Part shown: piece by piece, positions 6,341 to 11,390 of the stretch
Numbering within the stretch: the stretch's first letter is position 1
Layout: each line of letters begins with the position of its first letter
Assembly: GCA_910584195.1 (NCBI GenBank)
Contig: CAJTYV010000055.1
Coordinates: 1 to 11,390, forward strand
Direction of reading: 5' to 3'
Source: an uncultured Ruminococcus sp.
GTDB taxonomy: Bacteria > Bacillota > Clostridia > Oscillospirales > Ruminococcaceae
Length of the DNA: 11,390 bases
The notes under the pieces: model-generated
What the model saw: the letters and a program-made list of their open reading frames with translations, nothing else
What the model was told of the DNA's origin: nothing
The model's database searches: none
Position numbers and translations under genes: made by a program

Positions 6341-7663
6341 CTATGATTGCTTGAATTTATATTTAAGTCCATACTCTTCAAGTTTGCTGTATAGTGTTGT
6401 CCTGCCTATGCCGAGCAGTTCTGCGGCGACACTCCGGTTGCCGTTTGCCTGTTTCAACGCACGCAATATCCGCTCCTTATCCTCCGCGTCATTGCGCAAG
6501 GCGAAGCTGACAGTAGAGGTCGGTTTCGTCACGGCAAGTTCCAGATGCTCTTTCATGACAACACCTTCCTGCGCCTGCAATACAGCACCCATAACTTTCT
6601 GCCGAAGTTCCCGCACGTTGCCCGGCCATGCGTGTGTCAGCAACGCTTTACGTGCTTCGGAACTGAACCCGCTCACGCTACACTCCAGCTCTCTGTTTGC
6701 CATATCACGGAAGAACTCTGCCAGCGGCATAATGTCTTCTTGACAGTCACGCAACGGAGGAACGGTTATCCCGAAGTCGTGCAGGCGGTACAGAAGATCC
6801 TGCCGAAAACGCTTTTCATTCACCGATACCTCCAAATCTTCATTGGTAGCAGCGATGATGCGGACATTGAAATTCCGGTCTGCCTTGTCTCCGACCGGGC
6901 GATACCGCCTCTCCTGTATGGCACGGAGCAACATCTGTTGGGTTTCCAACGCGAGGTTTCCTACCTCGTCCAGAAACAACGTGCCGCCTTCCGCCTCATG
7001 GAAATATCCTTTCTTGGCATTGTCCGCACCTGTAAATGCACCTTTGACGTGTCCGAAGAAAGCCGACGGTGCAAGCTCTTTGGAGAGTGAACCGCAGTCC
7101 ACCGCCACAAATGGCTTGCCTGCACGTTTGCTCTTGTCATGCAACAGGTGGGCAATATGCTCCTTGCCCGTGCCGTTCTCACCAAATATCATCACGCTCA
7201 TATCGGTGGCGGCTACCAGCCTTATGCGGTGCATGATTTTCTGAAAGGCGGAACCTTCACGGGCGAATATAGGCATACGGCGTTGTCCTGCCTGACGTTC
7301 TTTCAGTATGGAACGGATCAGGGGGACAAGTTTATCCTCCACAAGCTGTTTGGGAATATAGTCTATCGAGCCGAGTTTCATGCTTTCCACGGCGGTATTA
7401 ACTTCGGCGTAGTCGGTCATAATGATGAAGGGCTGCATCTTTCCCTCCTTTCGCATCCAGCACAAAAGGTCTATGCCACTGCCGTCAGGCAGACGCAGGT
7501 CGGCAACCACGATATCATTATCTGTTGCCTGTTGCAGATGTTTCTTCGCGGTTGAGAGGTGGTAAGCCTTCATATTGCGGTAGCCCTCCCGTGACAGCAT
7601 ATTGCAGACATATTCGCAATACACGATGTTGTCTTCCACCACAATTATTTTTGTCTTATTCAT
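6341..7663 (-). CDS. rteB: RteB, sigma-54-type response regulator
   Basis: The 440-residue protein is an NtrC-class activator. Its receiver domain (about 4-120) has the phosphorylation site D55 (VVADLRLPD) and the conserved K105. The central AAA+ domain has Walker A GENGTGKE (161-168), the sigma-54-contacting GAFTGA loop (208-213), Walker B GGTLFLDEVG (226-235) and RFRQDLLYRL (285-294) with the arginine-finger region. A Fis-type helix-turn-helix ends the protein (about 395-430, NRSVAAELLGIGRTTLYSKL). It is the partner of RteA and in CTnDOT activates rteC. The ATG overlaps the end of rteA by 8 bases (ATGAATAA), and AAGGAG lies 11 bases upstream inside rteA, so translation is coupled but has its own ribosome site. 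All key residues are intact. No clear terminator follows at once; the nearest hairpin with a T-tract is at 6089-6115. Confidence 0.95.
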   Translation of the reverse strand: MNKTKIIVVEDNIVYCEYVCNMLSREGYRNMKAYHLSTAKKHLQQATDNDIVVADLRLPDGSGIDLLCWMRKEGKMQPFIIMTDYAEVNTAVESMKLGSIDYIPKQLVEDKLVPLIRSILKERQAGQRRMPIFAREGSAFQKIMHRIRLVAATDMSVMIFGENGTGKEHIAHLLHDKSKRAGKPFVAVDCGSLSKELAPSAFFGHVKGAFTGADNAKKGYFHEAEGGTLFLDEVGNLALETQQMLLRAIQERRYRPVGDKADRNFNVRIIAATNEDLEVSVNEKRFRQDLLYRLHDFGITVPPLRDCQEDIMPLAEFFRDMANRELECSVSGFSSEARKALLTHAWPGNVRELRQKVMGAVLQAQEGVVMKEHLELAVTKPTSTVSFALRNDAEDKERILRALKQANGNRSVAAELLGIGRTTLYSKLEEYGLKYKFKQS

Positions 7664-9974
7664 CTTCGTATTTTCTCCTTTCCTCTTCTGCCAACCGTAT
7701 TATTTCCACTCCCTTATCCAGCACGGCAGTCACGGCATGGCTTAACGCTTCACCATCCGGGAGAGCATCGCCACGAAGCAATCCGTAAAGTACATTCAGC
7801 GGTTGGTCGGCACGGAGCACCTCCCACGAACTGCGCAGGTGGTGGATCAGGGAATCCAGCTTTTGCAGGTCTTTTTCTTTTGCTGCATCCCGTACCGCCT
7901 GCATTTCCTTTTCTGTTTCAGTTATCAACTTTTCCAGCATGACGGCTTCATTGCCATAGGACAATAAGGCGGAAAAGTCCGGTTTCCCGTCCGGTGTCGC
8001 TTTTATGGCACACCTGTCGGAAACCTCCATCAGTTCCGATATGGAGAACGGTTTGAACAGGCATCCGGCAAAGCCTTTTGCCAATAGTTCCCCTTTGTTA
8101 CAACTGCCCGAAGCGGTTGCCACAACCACCGGGATTGTTGGTGAATTGCCCACGTTGGACGAACGCAACAGTTCCAGCAATTCGAAACCGTTTATATCGG
8201 GCATATTCAAGTCTGTCAGCAACAGGCTGTATTCTTTCTGGCGTATCATTTCCATCAGTGCCGCAGCATCGGTGCAAGTGTCGCAGTGTATTCCTTCTTG
8301 GGAATACATCTCTTTCAGCATCAGAAGTAATACCTCATCATTGTCAATGGCGACAACATCATGGAATTTATTGTTATGATAAACAGGTGTATTGCTTGTA
8401 TATCCAAGCTGTTCTTCAGCTTCCTGCATAGAAATTTCAACTGTGAAACGACTGCCTTTCCCTTTCTTGCTGTCTAAACGGATTGTTCCGCCAAGCATCG
8501 ACACAATATTACGCATTATGGCAAGCCCAAGCCCGAAACCCTCCTTTGCGGCGGCATTTGATAGACGTTCAAACGCACCGAACGCTTGTTTCTGTTCCTC
8601 TTCTGTCATGCCTGTACCTGTATCTTCAACGACCAGTGTCAGAACTCCATTATCATATTCAGTAATCAAAGAAACACCGCCTTCTTCTGTGAACTTGACA
8701 GCGTTTGACAGCAGGTTATTCCCGATTTGTATTATTCGCTCTTTGTCGGTCAATACAATGGCATCGTGTCCAGTCTTCACGGACAAGGACAGCCCTTTGT
8801 TCACGGCAACAGGCATGAACTCCGTTTCAAGTGTGTGCGTGATTGCTGAAATCCGGCAGGGTGACAGACGGGGCTGTTCCTTGCCGTTGTCCAGGCGGAA
8901 GAAGTCAAGCAAAGTGTTAAGCATATCCCGCATACGGTCGGAGGATTGCAGTATGTTTTGGATATACTGCCCGGACTTATCCTCACACTGTTCTTTCCGT
9001 ATCAGTCCGGCATAGCCTGTTATTGCTGTCAGCGGTGTGCGCAGTTCATGGGTGATAGTATGTACCGCCTTCTTCCTTGACGTTATCAGTGCCTCGTTCC
9101 GTTGTACGGATTGTTCCAGTTGCCTTATCAAATCAGTTGTCTTGTGCTTGTATTGTTTAATGCTTTTTGCATCACGATGTATGATGATGTAGGAAATTAA
9201 CAACAATAGAAGAACGAATCCCATTAAACCGCCTACTTGCATAAATGACTTTTCACGCATGGCAACTATTTCGTTTTCCCGGCTTTGCAGTTCGGTTTGT
9301 ACCTTTTCTTCTATTTGGCAAATCAATTCTTGCAGTTGTCTGTTAAGTTCTGCATTACGAGCTGCAAGGCTGTCGGCTTGTTCCGACAATTGGCGATCCT
9401 GCACTTTCTGTTCGCTGATTACGTTTCTATTGACCGAATGAAGGATAGTGGTTGATACTGCTGGAGTTACTTCCTTTTTTTTGCCGAATATGCCTAAGAA
9501 ACCTTTTCGTTTTGGCTTTTTGGACTGTTCCTGCACACTTTTCTGTACAATAACCGGAATTTGATTGGCTATCTTCTTGTTAATAGATTGTTGTTCATCC
9601 ATTAACCGGACTATCTGGAACATCTGTCGTTCCTTATCCTCTAAAAGACTGCGCACACTATCGATGCGCTCTGCTGGATAGGTGGCCTTGAAACGGCAGA
9701 GCATACTGTCCATTGCCATACGCCGTGCATGGTAATGCTCGATATCTTTATCGTTCCATTCCAGTATTGTTTCACCCAATAGAGAAAATTTTATCATTTG
9801 AATATTGATATTGTTTATTTCTTTTCGGAGCTCGTCTATTTTTTTATTGCCAAGTTCTAATGCTTCTATCTCCTGCCATTCATAGAGGCTATTATATGCC
9901 ATACATCCGATAAGAATGGAGATAAGTATATATCCCAACCGTATTGCCTTATAGAAATTTCCTGACCGCTCCAT
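7656..9974 (-). CDS. rteA: RteA, hybrid sensor histidine kinase
   Basis: The 772-residue inner-membrane protein has one helix at about 12-28, an extracytoplasmic region rich in predicted coiled coil (29-245), and a second helix at about 246-265. The kinase core follows: H-box THELRTPLTAITGY with H309 as phosphate acceptor, N-box NNLLSNAVKF (419-428), G1 EDTGTGM (450-456) and G2 GFGLGLAI (479-486). A receiver domain spans about 537-655, with D588 in LLLTDLNMPD and K641 in LFKPF. The C-terminus (about 665-770) looks like an HPt module, with H711 in IHHLRSSW. This predicts a relay H309 to D588 to H711 to D55 of RteB. The start overlaps the tetQ stop by one base (TAATG), with no separate Shine-Dalgarno, so it depends on tetQ translation. 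A lysine/arginine-rich patch at 152-168 inside the sensor region is odd. The signal sensed is unknown. Confidence 0.95.
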   Translation of the reverse strand: MERSGNFYKAIRLGYILISILIGCMAYNSLYEWQEIEALELGNKKIDELRKEINNINIQMIKFSLLGETILEWNDKDIEHYHARRMAMDSMLCRFKATYPAERIDSVRSLLEDKERQMFQIVRLMDEQQSINKKIANQIPVIVQKSVQEQSKKPKRKGFLGIFGKKKEVTPAVSTTILHSVNRNVISEQKVQDRQLSEQADSLAARNAELNRQLQELICQIEEKVQTELQSRENEIVAMREKSFMQVGGLMGFVLLLLLISYIIIHRDAKSIKQYKHKTTDLIRQLEQSVQRNEALITSRKKAVHTITHELRTPLTAITGYAGLIRKEQCEDKSGQYIQNILQSSDRMRDMLNTLLDFFRLDNGKEQPRLSPCRISAITHTLETEFMPVAVNKGLSLSVKTGHDAIVLTDKERIIQIGNNLLSNAVKFTEEGGVSLITEYDNGVLTLVVEDTGTGMTEEEQKQAFGAFERLSNAAAKEGFGLGLAIMRNIVSMLGGTIRLDSKKGKGSRFTVEISMQEAEEQLGYTSNTPVYHNNKFHDVVAIDNDEVLLLMLKEMYSQEGIHCDTCTDAAALMEMIRQKEYSLLLTDLNMPDINGFELLELLRSSNVGNSPTIPVVVATASGSCNKGELLAKGFAGCLFKPFSISELMEVSDRCAIKATPDGKPDFSALLSYGNEAVMLEKLITETEKEMQAVRDAAKEKDLQKLDSLIHHLRSSWEVLRADQPLNVLYGLLRGDALPDGEALSHAVTAVLDKGVEIIRLAEEERRKYEDE

Positions 9975-11390
9975 TATTTTAATGACATTGATTTTTGGAA
10001 CATGAATAAAAGTTTATCTTTTTCGTTCATGCGGATATTATCAGAATAACCGCCTTTTGTTATTTGATACCCGCATGGCTTAACCATAAAAACACCTAAG
10101 CCCTTAGTGTATGAACTTACTTCTGAGGCATAGTCTTTACTTGTATTTAATGGAACTTTCCCTTTAATATGACACCACTCATTATTGCAACTGATGTCTT
10201 CAATCTCAGACATCATTTTTTGCAAATCTGTAATAGCTTTGGAACTCGCCTCCTGGGGTATCTGCAACTCAAAACAGAGCATCGGTTCGAGAATGTCCAC
10301 ACCTGACTGTTGCAAAGCCAGCCTGAAGACATAGGGGGTCAGCTGTCTGAAATCAGCAGGTGTGCTTACCGGGCTATAATACTCGGCTTGAGTGAAAGTT
10401 ACTTTCAGATCTGTAACTTCCCAACCATGTAACCCCGATTGGCAAGACATACGAATCCCTTCAAAAACGGCGTTTTGAAAAGAATGGTTCAGATAACCAT
10501 AGGAGATGTCACTTTCGATTTGCAACCCTGTCCCTAACGGTAAGGGTTCGAGAGTCAGCCCTATTGTGGCCCAGTAAGGGTTGGGTGGTACTTCAATCTG
10601 AATAATCTTATTGACCTTTTTTACAGGTCGTTCTTTGTAGATAGTCTTGATCTCATCAAAATGGACCTTGACGGAAAACCGTTCTTCCAGCAATGTCTGT
10701 ATGATTTCCTTTTGGGTCAAACCATATAACGAGATTTCCAATTCATCGCTATATGAGTTTATGGAAAAGGACAAAGACGGGTCTTCAATCCACAATGTAT
10801 TCAGAGCGGATATCACCTTGCTTCTCTCTTCGGGCTTATTTGGCCGGACGGAGGATTTGAGAGCGGGATGCTGATGAGATAATCCTTGAATCAAACAAGG
10901 TTTAGCACCTAAATAATCTCCGATTCGAAAATCTTCTATATCTTCTACAATCGCGATATCATTGGCACCCACTTCATCAACATTTATCTCTCTGCCCTGA
11001 TAAATAGTCTTTAGATTTTTAATCTTGATGAATTTTTCCGAATCGTTGATTCTTACAACGTCTCGAAGTCTCAGACTTCCGTCAATTATTTTAAGAAAAC
11101 TTCTTTTATGCCCTTTGGGGTCATGCTCTATCTTATAGAGATAAGCTGAAAGTCTGTTTGAGACTGATGCCGGAGGAAGTATAAAAGAAGAAATGGCGTC
11201 CAACAACTCATTGATACCGATATTGAACATTGCTGATCCATGTAGCACCGGATAGACTTTGGCTTTTGCCACAAGAGCGATTATCGTATTCCAATAATCA
11301 GCCGGTGAAATTTCGCTATCCGACAAATATCGTTCTAATATATCGTCGTCATGGTTGCATACAAATTCTTTGTATTCTTCCTTTATATAT
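9974..11390 (-). CDS. tetQ: Tet(Q) tetracycline ribosomal protection protein (C-terminal part; 5' end outside window)
   Basis: The reading frame is open to the right edge, so the gene runs out of the window; 471 residues are visible of roughly 640-660 in known TetQ, and the first in-frame ATG is not here. The N-terminal GTPase P-loop and switch motifs are mostly outside. The visible part covers the EF-G-like domains II to V, ending SMSLK as in TetQ. The loop YSPVSTPADF (about 10349-10378) is the conserved domain IV loop that, in TetM and TetO, reaches the decoding centre and displaces tetracycline. The protein is cytoplasmic and acts on the ribosome with GTP. It heads the tetQ-rteA-rteB operon, which in CTnDOT is induced by tetracycline through an upstream leader not included here. 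The frame shows no internal break. Confidence 0.95.
   Translation of the reverse strand, partial: YIKEEYKEFVCNHDDDILERYLSDSEISPADYWNTIIALVAKAKVYPVLHGSAMFNIGINELLDAISSFILPPASVSNRLSAYLYKIEHDPKGHKRSFLKIIDGSLRLRDVVRINDSEKFIKIKNLKTIYQGREINVDEVGANDIAIVEDIEDFRIGDYLGAKPCLIQGLSHQHPALKSSVRPNKPEERSKVISALNTLWIEDPSLSFSINSYSDELEISLYGLTQKEIIQTLLEERFSVKVHFDEIKTIYKERPVKKVNKIIQIEVPPNPYWATIGLTLEPLPLGTGLQIESDISYGYLNHSFQNAVFEGIRMSCQSGLHGWEVTDLKVTFTQAEYYSPVSTPADFRQLTPYVFRLALQQSGVDILEPMLCFELQIPQEASSKAITDLQKMMSEIEDISCNNEWCHIKGKVPLNTSKDYASEVSSYTKGLGVFMVKPCGYQITKGGYSDNIRMNEKDKLLFMFQKSMSLK

Noticed and set aside
6545..7090. 181-codon plus-strand frame
   Set aside because: Antisense shadow of the AAA+ domain of rteB, which is fully intact on the minus strand.
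8392..9015. 207-codon plus-strand frame
   Set aside because: Antisense shadow of the kinase domain of rteA, with no family resemblance and no promoter or ribosome site of its own.
1..11390. tRNA or rRNA genes, CRISPR arrays
   Set aside because: No cloverleaf, rRNA signature or regularly spaced repeat was seen on either strand.

Overview
The window is Bacteroidales DNA (Bacteroides, Parabacteroides or a relative). It carries the regulatory heart of a CTnDOT/ERL-type tetracycline-resistance conjugative transposon plus a block of accessory genes. Three things point there: the tetQ-rteA-rteB operon order with rteC downstream, protein sequences I recognise as TetQ, RteA, RteB and RteC, and promoter-like boxes of the Bacteroidetes -7 form (TAnnTTTG). 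Every gene I accept is on the minus strand, so the story reads from high to low coordinates.

At the right edge (9974-11390) is the 3' two thirds of tetQ, a ribosomal protection protein. Its stop codon overlaps the rteA start (TAATG). rteA (hybrid sensor kinase, 7656-9974) overlaps rteB (sigma-54-type response regulator, 6341-7663) by 8 bases, so the three form one translationally linked operon. In CTnDOT, tetracycline raises expression of this operon, RteB then activates rteC, and RteC activates the excision genes.

Between rteB and rteC lies a roughly 280-base non-coding stretch (6062-6340). It holds a -7-type promoter box, a 121-base nested stem-loop and a terminator-like hairpin, followed by a small gene for a RibD-C/dihydrofolate-reductase-like protein (5639-6061). 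One arm of the large stem-loop can pair with the terminator sequence instead, which is the layout of an attenuated leader. The gap before rteC (5449-5638) holds a second terminator-like hairpin just upstream of the rteC start and two short inverted repeats.

Downstream of rteC and its terminator the sequence switches to accessory cargo. An AAA ATPase of the DUF4143 type (3363-4493) has its own promoter box and two near-identical 15-base direct repeats upstream. It is followed 16 bases later by a large, visibly more AT-rich KAP-family P-loop NTPase with two transmembrane helices (92-3346). The first 45 bases look like the terminal inverted repeat of an IS3-family insertion sequence. The accessory pair occupies the side of rteC where I would expect the CTnDOT excision genes. 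The KAP protein belongs to a family that includes the phage-exclusion protein PifA, so a defence role is a reasonable but unproven guess. The most novel material is the structured leader upstream of the RibD-like gene and the KAP/ATPase pair.
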